A stretch of 64,000 nt of DNA from a bacterium (GTDB taxonomy: Bacteria > Armatimonadota > Fimbriimonadia > Fimbriimonadales > Fimbriimonadaceae), in contig JAIXQR010000003.1 in assembly GCA_027485645.1 (NCBI GenBank), positions 248,001 through 312,000 on the forward strand, read 5' to 3'. The position numbers and the translations under genes were made by a program. The notes beneath the pieces are model-generated. The model did no database searches. It had not been told where the DNA came from and was given only the letters and a program-made list of their open reading frames with translations. Shown here piece after piece: positions 1 to 9,538 of this stretch. Numbering within the stretch: the first letter of the stretch is position 1; each line of letters begins with the position of its first letter.

Positions 1-428
1 GGGCACCGGACTCCAAGATTGGGAACTCCTTCGTGCAGGTTCACGCTCCGGTGCCGGGTTTTGAAAAGATCAATCCCGCCGCGGCTGGGCTCGTTCAAGG
101 GATGATCCACAAGGGGCCGTTCGTTCGCTTTGTCTGGACTCTCACGGACGACACGGAGCTTAACCATCATCCAGTTCACGCCAAGTCGCCAATGTTCACC
201 GGCGACAGTTTCTGGCTACGTTACGAGCGACAGGTGATGCTCGGCTTGCCAGAAGTAAATGCCTCGATCTTTCTGATTCGGGTTGGCTTTGTTTCGGAAG
301 CCAAAATCCGCGAGGACGAAACGGTCCTGACCGCGCTCCGAGAAACGTTGCACGGAATGACTCCAGAGATTCGTGCCTACAAGGGGCTCCAACCCGGCTG
401 GAACAACTTGATTGCGAAGATTGGCTAG
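1..428 (+). CDS. heme-dependent oxidative N-demethylase-like protein (DUF3445), C-terminal part
   Basis: The frame is open from the left edge (first full codon at base 3) to a TAG at 426-428, so the 5' end lies outside the window. The visible 141 residues carry the family's marks: HAPVPGF near the start, RFVWTLTDD, the signature LRYERQVMLGLP followed by a hydrophobic strand, and a terminal YKGL. In DUF3445 proteins the RxERQ...LP segment is near the C-terminus, which fits. Characterised relatives are heme-dependent amine N-demethylases; substrate specificity cannot be read here. The gene overlaps the convergent DUF1501 gene by 4 bp. Confidence 0.7.
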   Translation, partial: APDSKIGNSFVQVHAPVPGFEKINPAAAGLVQGMIHKGPFVRFVWTLTDDTELNHHPVHAKSPMFTGDSFWLRYERQVMLGLPEVNASIFLIRVGFVSEAKIREDETVLTALRETLHGMTPEIRAYKGLQPGWNNLIAKIG

Positions 429-1882
429 GCCACGATGTCGTGGACCACGTTTCCGTGGACATCGGTGAGTCGATAATCCCGCCCAGCATGGCGGTACGTG
501 AGCTTGGTGTGATCGAATCCGAGCAGGTGCAGAATCGTTGCGTGCAGGTCGTGAACATGCATTGGCTTTTCTTGAGCGCGGAAGCCGAACTCATCCGTTG
601 CACCGTAAACCGTTCCGCCCTTCACGCCTCCTCCTGCCATCCACATCGTGAAGCCGTAGTGGTTGTGGTCCCGGCCGTTCATCTTTCCGGCGTTTGAACC
701 CGGCGTCGGCATTTCGACCGTCGGCGTACGCCCAAACTCGCCGCCCCAGATGACCAAGGTTTCGTCGAGCATTCCGCGCTGTTTCAGGTCGGTAAGCAAA
801 GCCCCAATGCCTTGGTCCGCTTCGCGCGCCAAGTTTCGGTGGGCGACTTCAAGATCATCGTGGCTATCCCACGGCTGACCGGCACCGTGATAAAGCTGAA
901 TGAAGCGCACTCCACGTTCTGCGAGTCGCCGCGCCATCAGGCATTGCCGAGCAAAGTCACCTGGTCCATACATTTCCTGGGTCGCAATCGATTCCTTCGA
1001 AACATCAAAGGCATCGGTAGCCTCGCTTTGCATGCGGTACGCCAGTTCAAACGATTGGATTCTGGCTTCCAAAGCTGCGTCGCCCTGCCGGCGGGCTAAG
1101 TGCTTCTGATTCAGCCGTTGGACTAGGTCAAGCTGCGCCCGCTGCTCGCTCGGAAGGGTGTAGTTGTTGCGAACGTTCTCGATGAGTCGCTCTATGTCTC
1201 GGTTTTTCGGGTCGATGTAGGTCCCAGCTAGAACTCCCGGCAGGAATCCAGATTGCCAGTTTTGCGTCTCCTGAATCGGGAAACCTCCGGGGCACATCGC
1301 GATGAAGCCAGGGAGATTCTGGTTCTCTGTACCGAGGCCATAAAGCGTCCAAGACCCCATCGCCGGGCGTGGCATGCGGGCGTCGCCGCAGTTCATCAGC
1401 ATCAAAGAGGGTTCGTGGTTCGGCACGTCCGCATGCATTGAGCGGATGACCACCATGTCGTCCACGTGCTTCGCCACGTTGGGGAAGATTTCGCTGACTT
1501 CAATGCCCGATTGTCCGTACTTTTGGAACTTGTAGGGCGAAGGTAGCGCGGCTCCGGTGCGCCGTTCGGTCGGAAGCTGCAGGGGAATCGCCTGCCCGGC
1601 ATACTTTGCCAGCATCGGCTTGGGATCGAAAGTGTCCACCTGCGACGGACCGCCGTTCATGAACAGGAAGATGACCCGCTTCGCTTTGGCGGCGAACATC
1701 GGTGCTTTAGGTGCGAGCGGGTTGAGACGAACTCCGCCTTGCACCGCCGGACCCGCAAATGCCGACTCCCCTAAAACCCCCATCAGGCCGAGCGCCGCAA
1801 AACCGTTGCCCATGCGCGAAAGAAGCTCGCGCCGGGTGCAAAAGTGGTCCGCGATGGCCGGTTGGTGGTCGAAATCTGACAT
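425..1882 (-). CDS. DUF1501 family secreted protein
   Basis: 485 aa. The N-terminus has a twin-arginine-like leader (R17-R18, then a hydrophobic stretch to about residue 43), so Tat export is likely. The body is alkaline-phosphatase/sulfatase-fold DUF1501: FLFMNGGPSQVDTFDPKP near residue 73, a WDSHDDL segment, GGEFGRTP, and a late HDLHATILHLLG. The ATG at 1882 is preceded by a good AGGAG. In Planctomycetes and relatives DUF1501 genes are usually paired with a PSCyt1/DUF1549/DUF1553 gene; that partner lies at 3769-6714 on the same strand, but an opposed gene sits between them. No enzymatic activity is established for the family. Confidence 0.88.
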   Translation of the reverse strand: MSDFDHQPAIADHFCTRRELLSRMGNGFAALGLMGVLGESAFAGPAVQGGVRLNPLAPKAPMFAAKAKRVIFLFMNGGPSQVDTFDPKPMLAKYAGQAIPLQLPTERRTGAALPSPYKFQKYGQSGIEVSEIFPNVAKHVDDMVVIRSMHADVPNHEPSLMLMNCGDARMPRPAMGSWTLYGLGTENQNLPGFIAMCPGGFPIQETQNWQSGFLPGVLAGTYIDPKNRDIERLIENVRNNYTLPSEQRAQLDLVQRLNQKHLARRQGDAALEARIQSFELAYRMQSEATDAFDVSKESIATQEMYGPGDFARQCLMARRLAERGVRFIQLYHGAGQPWDSHDDLEVAHRNLAREADQGIGALLTDLKQRGMLDETLVIWGGEFGRTPTVEMPTPGSNAGKMNGRDHNHYGFTMWMAGGGVKGGTVYGATDEFGFRAQEKPMHVHDLHATILHLLGFDHTKLTYRHAGRDYRLTDVHGNVVHDIVA

Positions 1883-1999
1883 TGACGTCTCCTGCGCTCC
1901 ATCTTACGACAGTTCATGTTCGATTGCTTCGCGTGGCCCAGGTACAAACCCACTCGGTAGGCATAACGCCGCCGACTCCGGAACATCAAATCCCTGACC

Positions 2000-3763
2000 A
2001 TGTCGCCGATTGCCTTGCTTTCTATCATGCTTACGGCTCAATCCGCACCAACCGTGGGAACGGACACTCGATTAGTAGCCCCGGTCACCTTGAGTCACAA
2101 ATATCTCCCGGTCAAGCAATTCGCGACGCTGATCAAAGACAAAACCGGTGTAGAAATCCTGGTTCAGGCGAAGTTGCAAGAACGGAAAATGGCCGTGTTC
2201 TGCATCGACCGTCCGCTCAACGAGGTCATGGACCGCGCCGCCGATGCGATGCTGCTCAAGTGGGAGCCGGTCGGAGAGAGATATCGGCTGGTTGAGCCAG
2301 CAGAGGTTGCGGCCGCTGACGAACGAGTCCGCCAAGCCGAGGCGAAGGCGCGGCAGCAAGGCCTGCGCAACTACTGTGCTGAACTCGCCCGCATCGCTCG
2401 GATGACGCCGGCGGCCATAAAAGAAGAAATTGCCGTCCGCGAGAACAAGAAGATTCAGGCATCTGTGGAAGCTGATGCGAACTACCGCATTCTTTCTCTC
2501 CTTCAAAAGACGACGGTGCAAGAATCTCGCTCCGCATCTGGCGAGGTAGCGGCTGGTTACGTCCTTTCACAACTCGGAGCGGCCGAAGTTAAACAATTGT
2601 TCGCTGGCCAAACTATTTTTGCGCTAAGCCCTGCCGTGCCTGGGCTACCTTCGCTACCGCCGAATATGGTTCTCCAGCCCTATGACCAGAACGCCCCACC
2701 CAACACGAGCGGCGCGCTGATCTTGCGCATGAGAAGCAACGGCATCCAGTTTCAACGCCAATCGCTTGGCCGCAAGGACGGCGGGGAAGCTTCGGGTGGA
2801 GTGACCGGATCAGATTGGGCGGGCGGCTCTGTTTTCCAGTACAAAAATGAACGGGACATCGCGTGGGAAGCTGAGCGCGCCGCCGATGTTCTGAGCACCG
2901 AGTTAACCGGCGAACCAGGCGATCTGCCATCGGATCCCCCAAAGAACAAAACTCTGACCATGGCGGATCAGTTGGAAGAATTGCATCGCCGAACGAAGCT
3001 GCCCATCGTCGCCGAAGCATTTCGGATTCCCGAGACTTACTGGCGCTGGACCGAGGGCGCTACGGTTAAGGAATGGATCGAGAACCGCTACAACGAAGGG
3101 GTTTATTTCACTTCCCGGGGCTATCACATGCGCGCGAACGATGGTTGGCTCATGGGCAGGAAAGAACAACGCTGGACTTATATCCCGCGCGAACCAGCGG
3201 AGGATCTCGTGTTGGCCGCAAACGCCGAAGTGAAGCCTAGCGGGATGCTATCGACAGAAGGCTATTCGAAGTTTGCCAGCGGTCTCACCGACGAACAAGT
3301 TGAAGCATTCCGAAACACCACGGAGTACAACGTCCGGTTCCTGTTGGCGCCCTTGCGGGATGGGATGACTGGCTTCCGGCTCATCGGTTCACTCAATGAA
3401 GCGGATCGCAAGCGGCTGTTTGGGGGACAGATGTTGCCCGTTCGAGGCTTGCCGGCAAAGGCTCAAGCTCGGTATCGAGAAGCTTTAGCGGAGTCTGTTT
3501 GGCACGGCATCGTAAAGGATGAAGTCTATGCGGCCCTTCTCCCCACCGCGCCGCCGTTGCCTCCAACGATGTCACTTTGGTTGCTAAGCGCGGCAGATTC
3601 TTACTGGTCAACCGCCTATATGCCGGAAGATATCCAAGAGCCAAAGCAGCAGTCGAACTTCAATTCGACCCCGGTGGACTTTCAGCGATTGCAACTAGGC
3701 GTTTCAAAGGAGCTTGCCGCTTCGATCGGACTCATCAGCGACGACACCCGAAAGAAGCAGTAG
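2000..3763 (+). CDS. secreted protein with STN-like N-terminal domain
   Basis: 587 aa, not recognised as a whole. A short hydrophobic leader (residues 1-15) is followed by a segment typical of the secretin/TonB short N-terminal (STN) fold: the LPVKQFATLIKDKTG strand-helix, then MAVFCIDRPLNEVMDRAADAML, at about residues 34-85. The rest is a long region with no known motif, rich in Pro/Trp, with a charged Ala-rich helix at about 95-150. STN domains occur in secretins, TonB-dependent receptors and many extracytoplasmic proteins of this kind of bacterium. The gene lies head-to-head with the DUF1501 gene and ends 5 bp from the convergent PSCyt1 gene, separating that usual pair. Confidence 0.7.
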   Translation: MSPIALLSIMLTAQSAPTVGTDTRLVAPVTLSHKYLPVKQFATLIKDKTGVEILVQAKLQERKMAVFCIDRPLNEVMDRAADAMLLKWEPVGERYRLVEPAEVAAADERVRQAEAKARQQGLRNYCAELARIARMTPAAIKEEIAVRENKKIQASVEADANYRILSLLQKTTVQESRSASGEVAAGYVLSQLGAAEVKQLFAGQTIFALSPAVPGLPSLPPNMVLQPYDQNAPPNTSGALILRMRSNGIQFQRQSLGRKDGGEASGGVTGSDWAGGSVFQYKNERDIAWEAERAADVLSTELTGEPGDLPSDPPKNKTLTMADQLEELHRRTKLPIVAEAFRIPETYWRWTEGATVKEWIENRYNEGVYFTSRGYHMRANDGWLMGRKEQRWTYIPREPAEDLVLAANAEVKPSGMLSTEGYSKFASGLTDEQVEAFRNTTEYNVRFLLAPLRDGMTGFRLIGSLNEADRKRLFGGQMLPVRGLPAKAQARYREALAESVWHGIVKDEVYAALLPTAPPLPPTMSLWLLSAADSYWSTAYMPEDIQEPKQQSNFNSTPVDFQRLQLGVSKELAASIGLISDDTRKKQ

Positions 3764-3768
3764 CGGCT

Positions 3769-6714
3769 TTAATCCACAAACATAAATTCGTTAGTCAGCA
3801 TTAGCGCCTGTGCGAGAATCGCGAGGCGGCTGATTGGTGGCTGAGGTGGCGGGGCGAATCCGGCGGCGGCGCTCCAGATTTCGTTGCTACCAGACTTCCG
3901 CAGGGTCGGCGTCCAGCCGAAGCCGTCGTTTGCCGTCGAGCCCATCGGGCTCACGACGAAGTCGAGAACATCGCCTTTCTGCACCATCACCAGCGGCACT
4001 TCGGTCTTCACAACCTTGGCGTGCGCCTTCCAATCTCCTAAAACGCCAAGGCGGCTGCTGACGACCCGAGCTTGCACGCCGTTGCCGTTCTTGTCCGGGT
4101 GGTTCAAGTCGCCGGTGATCGAGAGCCTCATCGCATCTGGCGCGACCCAGCGGCGAATGATTGAGTGGTTGTCATCGTTTCCAGGATGCCCACCCGCCTC
4201 GTTCAGCAGTAAGTATCCAAGTGCCGGATCGGGGAACTGCTCACCTGCTTGATAGCGGTTTTCCTTAAAGGCGGTCAGAGGACGGAAGTCCTGAACCCGC
4301 TGCGTTATCGCATCGACCCGACCGTAGCCGTACTGCCAAATTGGGCTTGGTTGAGGCACGAGGGCCGATCCGGCGGATAGGTATTCCAAGGCGGCCGCAA
4401 GCTCATCGGCCTCCGGCGAGCGGCTGAGCAAGCGGCGGTAAAGCTGGCGAACCTGCTCGGTCGGCCCCTTTGCTTGCGCAATCTCCGCCCGATTTACGAC
4501 TCGCTTGGCCTGCTCCACGGTCAGCGGCGAGTTCATTAGGAACAAGGCTTGCTGTGGCACGGTGGTTTGGAAGCGGCGGGCATTGGTGCTGTCTGGGCTC
4601 GCAAAGTCGAAGGTCCGGAAGATGCCCGGAAGGTTTTGCCGCTCGATGAAGCCGTAGACGGCGCGCCGCTGGGTGAACGGTTTCGACCAAAGGTCGACCG
4701 ACTTCCCGCCGACCTGCTTTAGGTCAAGCTCGCCCGAAGCCAGGAATAGCGAGTCCCGCGTCTGTTCTAGGTCAAGCCGTCGACGATTAAATCTCGCCAA
4801 CCATCGGTTGTCGGGGTCAGCGTTGATCGTCGCTTTGGTCGTCTCCGACTTCAGCCGATAGGTCGCGGAGGTCACGAGCATTCGGTGCAGCTTCTTGATG
4901 GACCAACCGTTCTCGATAAAGGTCGCAGCCAGGTAATCAAGCAATTCGGGATGGGTCGGCTTTTCCCCTTGGCGGCCGAAATCAGACGGCGTTCGGACCA
5001 AGCCCGCACCGAAGTGGTGGTGCCAGACCCGGTTTACAAAAACTCGCGCAGTGAGCGGATTCCTTGGCGAGGCGATCGACTTGGCCAGCTCTAGCCGTCC
5101 GCTTGTCCCCTTCCATTCCTCTCGTGTTTCGCCTGGCTTCAAGAGCGCCGCGAGGAACCGGCGTGGAGCCTTTTCACCCTGGTTACCGGGATTTCCGCGC
5201 TTGAACACCACGCCATCGTGCGGATTGAAGTCCACCATCGCCATGGCGAATTCGGGGGTTGGCGGGGCAGAACCTCGCAGCTTGTCCAACTGCGGAGCCA
5301 TCGTCTGAATCGCCTGAAGCGCGGTGGGTTCGAAGACTTTGAACAGCTTGTTCAGGTTCTCGCCCATCGGCGTGACTTCGGGGCGGATGCTCTGCAAAAT
5401 GCCCTTGATTTCCGCGGAGAGCGACTTCGAACCTTCGGGGTCGGCGGCCATCTTTCGCAGCCGCGCCATCTGACCCATGACGGTGGTCCGAATCTTGGTT
5501 TCGAGCTCAGTCACCGCAGCTTGGTGCTTCGCCCAAGGTTCGCGAATCGGTTTCGGGGAAATCGGCAAGGTGTCCTCGCGAGAGGAGTCAAAAATTCCGT
5601 AAAGCGAGTAATAGTCCTGCGTCGGAATAGGGTCGAACTTGTGGTCGTGACACCGGGCGCAGCTCACCGTGAACGCCTGAAAACCGCGCATGGTGACGTC
5701 GATGCGGTCATCGATAATGTCCGGCACTGAGTTCAGGAATCGCCGCCCGAGGGTTAAAAAGCCCATCGCCGCGAGGGGAGTTTTGTCGTCGCCATTCGCG
5801 ACTTCTGGAAGGCGGTCCGCCGCGATTTGCTGAATGACAAACTGGTCGTACGGAAGGTCACGGTTGAGCGCGTTGATCACCCAGTTCCGGTAGGTGTAGG
5901 CGTTCGGGTAGTTCCGATCCTCTTCGAAGGTGTAGCCCTTGGTGTCGGCGTACCGCGCGACATCCAGCCAATGCCTGGCCCACCGCTCCCCGTAGTGCGG
6001 AGAGGCCAAAAGACGATCGACCGCCTTCTCGTAGGCGTCTGGAGCTTTATCTGCCTGAAACTCCGCCACCTCTTGGGCCGTGGGCGGCAAGCCGATCAGG
6101 TCGTAGCTCAAGCGCCGTAACAAGGTTCGCCGATCCGCCTCCCCTGCGGGAGCAAGCTTTTTCGATTCCAGCTTAGCCAGCACGAAGGCATCCACCGGGT
6201 TTCGAACCCAAGCTTTGGCTTTCACCGCCGGAACGGTCGGCTTCTGGACCGGAACAAGAGACCAAAGTTCAGAGGATGCCGCCGCCTTCGTCGCCCCCGC
6301 GCCGGGCCAAGGCGCGCCCATGGCAATCCACGCTTCGAAGTCCACAATCTGGTTCGGCTTTAACTTGCCGGTAGGCGGCATCTTGATCTTCCCGCCGTAG
6401 CGGAGAACTTCCAGCAGGGGATTCTGATCAGCTGGCATTCCGACCAGCTTTTTGCCGCTCGAAGTGCCCTTTAGGAAACCGGCACGGGTGTCCAGGCGCA
6501 GGCCCGAGAGCTGTACCTTTCCGCCGTGGCAACTAACGCAGTTCTCGGCAAGTACAGGGCGAATTTTGGCTTCGAAAAACGCCGCCTGCTCGGCCGAGAT
6601 CTTGGGCTCGTTTGCCTGTTCCTGGGCCGAGACGGAAAGCGTGGAAGCCCAGATGATGCTTCCCGAAGCGAAAGCAAACCCCACCCACCGAACTGCCATT
6701 TCCGCTTTGCCCAT
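3769..6714 (-). CDS. PSCyt1/DUF1549/DUF1553 planctomycete-type cytochrome protein
   Basis: 981 aa with a signal peptide cleaved near residue 30 (SVSA/QE). Domains in order: a cytochrome c-like PSCyt1 module with a single CVSCH heme-binding motif (C59, C62, H63); DUF1549 from about residue 165, containing LLRRLSYDLIGLPPT and HYGERWARHWLDVARYADT; an SCARCHDHKFDPI element near residue 352 (a second CxxCH); and DUF1553 from about residue 525, with NPLTARVFVNRVWHHHFG and FGRQGEKPTHPELLDYLA. It is periplasmic or exported. Family roles in polysaccharide degradation or redox have been suggested but are not proven. The start has AGAGGT just upstream and TACAAT about 27 nt before it. Confidence 0.9.
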   Translation of the reverse strand: MGKAEMAVRWVGFAFASGSIIWASTLSVSAQEQANEPKISAEQAAFFEAKIRPVLAENCVSCHGGKVQLSGLRLDTRAGFLKGTSSGKKLVGMPADQNPLLEVLRYGGKIKMPPTGKLKPNQIVDFEAWIAMGAPWPGAGATKAAASSELWSLVPVQKPTVPAVKAKAWVRNPVDAFVLAKLESKKLAPAGEADRRTLLRRLSYDLIGLPPTAQEVAEFQADKAPDAYEKAVDRLLASPHYGERWARHWLDVARYADTKGYTFEEDRNYPNAYTYRNWVINALNRDLPYDQFVIQQIAADRLPEVANGDDKTPLAAMGFLTLGRRFLNSVPDIIDDRIDVTMRGFQAFTVSCARCHDHKFDPIPTQDYYSLYGIFDSSREDTLPISPKPIREPWAKHQAAVTELETKIRTTVMGQMARLRKMAADPEGSKSLSAEIKGILQSIRPEVTPMGENLNKLFKVFEPTALQAIQTMAPQLDKLRGSAPPTPEFAMAMVDFNPHDGVVFKRGNPGNQGEKAPRRFLAALLKPGETREEWKGTSGRLELAKSIASPRNPLTARVFVNRVWHHHFGAGLVRTPSDFGRQGEKPTHPELLDYLAATFIENGWSIKKLHRMLVTSATYRLKSETTKATINADPDNRWLARFNRRRLDLEQTRDSLFLASGELDLKQVGGKSVDLWSKPFTQRRAVYGFIERQNLPGIFRTFDFASPDSTNARRFQTTVPQQALFLMNSPLTVEQAKRVVNRAEIAQAKGPTEQVRQLYRRLLSRSPEADELAAALEYLSAGSALVPQPSPIWQYGYGRVDAITQRVQDFRPLTAFKENRYQAGEQFPDPALGYLLLNEAGGHPGNDDNHSIIRRWVAPDAMRLSITGDLNHPDKNGNGVQARVVSSRLGVLGDWKAHAKVVKTEVPLVMVQKGDVLDFVVSPMGSTANDGFGWTPTLRKSGSNEIWSAAAGFAPPPQPPISRLAILAQALMLTNEFMFVD

Positions 6715-6833
6715 ACCTCTGCCCTACGCTGGCATTGTACGGGAATCGCGCTCAGACGCTAAGCCCATTGCCGAAATCAAGGGACGATGCGTCGTCATGA
6801 CAACGCCACGAACGATAACGGCGTCGCTCCTAT

Positions 6834-7484
6834 TTAAGAAACTTGAGAGGCCAGAGCTTTTGCCCGTAGTTCGCCGTTGCTAAGGTGGCTCTGGTCAACC
6901 GTTTCCGACCGCGATACGACTTGGTGAGTTGCCGGGTGGGCTTGCTCTAGCCAGGGCAGGAACTGCAACATCGCGCCACTGGCGCCTTCGCCGGAGCCGA
7001 AGACGATGATTTCCTTCGCGCCTTCAAGGGGCACGGCGACCGCATCAAAGTACGCATCGTGGTTGGGCTGAACATTGCGACCGGAGTCTTCGTGCTTTGT
7101 GGGGTGAACGTGGGACTTGGTGCCATCGGGATCGAGCGGTACGACACTGATTGGCTCGGCATCTTCGTCGGCCAAGTCAAAAATACGGCCTTCGTGGAAG
7201 TTTAGGACCAAAAGCAGGCGACCGTTTTGGCGCTCGCGGTGGCTTTCGTGCTCTCGCAGAAGACTCCGCATTTGGTTCACCTGATCTGGGCTGGCGACGT
7301 CTGATGCGGCAACGCCGTGAAAAACCGACAATTGCGAGTTGATCGTCACCTTCAGGTTTCCGTTGTGCTCCTGCTCTACTTGGCCCAGATGCTCGAAGAG
7401 GGAGATGGCGTCTCGCCAAGTGAGGTTGTGCGTCATGGGGTGACGGAAGATTTGAGCAAGGGTGCGCTGATTGTTTGAATTCAA
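6834..7484 (-). CDS. hypothetical protein with HicA-like N-terminal segment
   Basis: About 216 aa, cytoplasmic. Residues 7-50 (RTLAQIFRHP, then WRDAISLFEHLG and NGNLKVTINSQLSVFHG) resemble the small HicA/dsRBD-like fold found at the N-terminus of a widespread uncharacterised family. The rest (LLLVLNFHEGRIFDL, then IIVFGSGEGASGAMLQFLPWL) looks like an alpha/beta domain of the translation-factor-associated or host-attachment type, but I cannot name it securely. I chose the TTG at 7484 because AGGA lies 6 nt upstream; an in-frame GTG at 7505 is the alternative. The gene is a single unit divergent from the ABC operon. Confidence 0.6.
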   Translation of the reverse strand: MNSNNQRTLAQIFRHPMTHNLTWRDAISLFEHLGQVEQEHNGNLKVTINSQLSVFHGVAASDVASPDQVNQMRSLLREHESHRERQNGRLLLVLNFHEGRIFDLADEDAEPISVVPLDPDGTKSHVHPTKHEDSGRNVQPNHDAYFDAVAVPLEGAKEIIVFGSGEGASGAMLQFLPWLEQAHPATHQVVSRSETVDQSHLSNGELRAKALASQVS

Positions 7485-7705
7485 AATGGGTCCTGTTGCT
7501 AGCACGCCCAGAACGCATCATGGGTTGCACTTTTTGCCGCAAAATCCGCAAAAGAAAAATCTTATAGAACTACTTATGATAATAACGGAGTATTCAGTGG
7601 ACACCGCCGCGATTCCTCGGTTCGATGCTCGGCTGAATCCCAGACGTTCGTTCACCCGTATGTTGGTATATTGGGCGGACACCCGGTGTGGGAGCCGCAG
7701 TCACA

Positions 7706-9538
7706 ATGAGTGAAGTTAAAGTAAAACCCTTAGGCAAAATCATTGTAGTAATCCTGGTTGCAGGATTCGCATTTGGCGGCTACAAGCTCTACACGGGCGG
7801 CGGGCTTGGAGATCTGATTCCTTCCGCGCCGGTCCGAGAATCGGTTGTTCCGCTGAAGGCAGATTTGCCTCAGATCAATGATCAGCCAACTCCGGTCTCG
7901 GTCAAGAACCTCGCTCTTCCGGGCACCGAGAAGTTTGAAGGAACGGGTCCCCGCATCCGGTTCATGCACTGGGCTTGGAATGCCCACATGGGCATCTTCT
8001 TTGCTAACGGCGGCAAGTCAACCACCAACGGCTCGCTGATGGCAACGCGCGGAGTTGCGATCGACTTCACGCGACAAGACGATCCGGCGAAAATGCAGGA
8101 AGCCCTTGTCGACTTCGCCACCGAACTCAGCCGCGGTAATAAGCAGCCCGAGCGCGGAACCCACTTCGTCACCATCATGGGCGACGGCGGCGCAGCCTTC
8201 CTGGCTGGTCTCAACGACACCCTTGGCAAACTCGGTCCCGAGTACAAGGCGAAAGTCGTCGGAGCCATTGGCTTCTCGCGTGGAGAAGATAAGTTCATGG
8301 GACCGAAGAGCTGGTCCGCCAATCCGGCCGCTAGTAAGGGTGGCGTGGTTTCTGGCTACCTGCGAGACGGCGACTGGAACATCGCCATGAAGTGGCTCGG
8401 TGACAACGGCCTCAAGAACAACCCCGACGAAAAGACTTACGACCCTGACGCTCTGAACTGGGTTGCTGCAAATGACTACCTCGACGCAGGCGAAAAGTAC
8501 ATCTCGGGCTACACCGAAAAGCGACCGGTGGTTCGGAACGGAAAGCGCACCGGCGAAACCAAGACGATCAAGGTTGACGCGGTTGTTACCTGGACTCCCG
8601 GCGACGTGAACATTGCCGACAAGAAAGGCGGTCTCGTCTCCATCGTTTCCACCAAGGAATACAACGCTCAGATGCCCTGCGTGGTCATCGGCATTGATAA
8701 GTGGATGAAAGAGAACGAGGACCTCGTCGTGAAGATGCTCGACGGCGCCCTCGTTGGCGGAGAAGCCGTCCGCAGCAGTTCGGCTGCCCTCCGAAAGGCC
8801 GCCGAAATCAGTGCGGTCGCCTATGACGAAAAGGACGCTAGCTACTGGGAGCGGTACTACAAAGGAACCTTCGAGAAGGACAAAACCGGTGTGATGGTTG
8901 AACTCGGTGGTTCGTCGGTCAACAACGTTGCGGACAACATGCTCCTCTTCGGCCTCGTCAGCGGATCGGCAAACATCTTCTCCAGCGTGTACACGACGTT
9001 CGGCGAGATTGTTAAATCCCAGTACCCCGAACTCATGCCCAGCTTTCCGCCGGCGTCTGAGATCTTGGACACCCGCTATGTGAAAGCGGTAGCGCAGGAG
9101 CAGAACTTCAACGAACAGGCTCTTCGAAGCAGCGAAATGGCGGTCACCACGCCAAAGCCAGGTGCCATCACGAGCAAACGGCAGATCAGCGCCCGAGCTT
9201 GGAACATCGAGTTTGAGACGGGGCGAGCGGTCTTGAAGCCTTCGGCTAAGCCAGTGCTTGAAAAGCTGGTTCAGGAGCTCGCGGTCAGTACGACGACGAG
9301 CATCGAAGTCCACGGACACACCGACAACGTCGGCAACCCAGCCTCCAACATGGCTCTCTCGGAAGCGAGAGCGTTCGCGGTTCAGCGCTGGCTCAACAAG
9401 CGTGCGCCGCGCTTGTTCCCGACCGCACGCGTCCCGGTTCGAGCTCACGGTTCAACCCAACCGGTGGTCCCCAACACCACTCCGGCGGGTCGGGCTAAGA
9501 ATCGCCGCGTTGAAATCAAGGTTCAAGCCGTCAGATGA
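7706..9538 (+). CDS. ABC transporter substrate-binding protein fused to OmpA peptidoglycan-binding domain
   Basis: 610 aa. An N-terminal transmembrane segment (about residues 9-25) is followed by a NMT1/taurine-type periplasmic binding domain (about 45-440; MHWAWNAHMGIFFANGGKS, FVTIMGDGGAAFLAGLN, VVTWTPGD). After a linker comes an OmpA_C domain (about 490-605) with HGHTDNVGNPASN, ALSEARAFAVQRWL and terminal NRRVEI, including the Asp and Arg that bind diaminopimelate. The protein should therefore be tied to the inner membrane and to peptidoglycan. ATG 7706 has GGGAG upstream and is preferred to GTG 7688. The stop overlaps the permease start (ATGA). The substrate is unknown; similar fusions are sometimes labelled phosphate-binding. 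Confidence 0.85.
   Translation: MSEVKVKPLGKIIVVILVAGFAFGGYKLYTGGGLGDLIPSAPVRESVVPLKADLPQINDQPTPVSVKNLALPGTEKFEGTGPRIRFMHWAWNAHMGIFFANGGKSTTNGSLMATRGVAIDFTRQDDPAKMQEALVDFATELSRGNKQPERGTHFVTIMGDGGAAFLAGLNDTLGKLGPEYKAKVVGAIGFSRGEDKFMGPKSWSANPAASKGGVVSGYLRDGDWNIAMKWLGDNGLKNNPDEKTYDPDALNWVAANDYLDAGEKYISGYTEKRPVVRNGKRTGETKTIKVDAVVTWTPGDVNIADKKGGLVSIVSTKEYNAQMPCVVIGIDKWMKENEDLVVKMLDGALVGGEAVRSSSAALRKAAEISAVAYDEKDASYWERYYKGTFEKDKTGVMVELGGSSVNNVADNMLLFGLVSGSANIFSSVYTTFGEIVKSQYPELMPSFPPASEILDTRYVKAVAQEQNFNEQALRSSEMAVTTPKPGAITSKRQISARAWNIEFETGRAVLKPSAKPVLEKLVQELAVSTTTSIEVHGHTDNVGNPASNMALSEARAFAVQRWLNKRAPRLFPTARVPVRAHGSTQPVVPNTTPAGRAKNRRVEIKVQAVR

Noticed and set aside
8018-9448. 476-aa open frame on the minus strand
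   Set aside because: It lies fully antisense to the OmpA-fused binding protein, whose domains are clear; its product has no recognisable motif.
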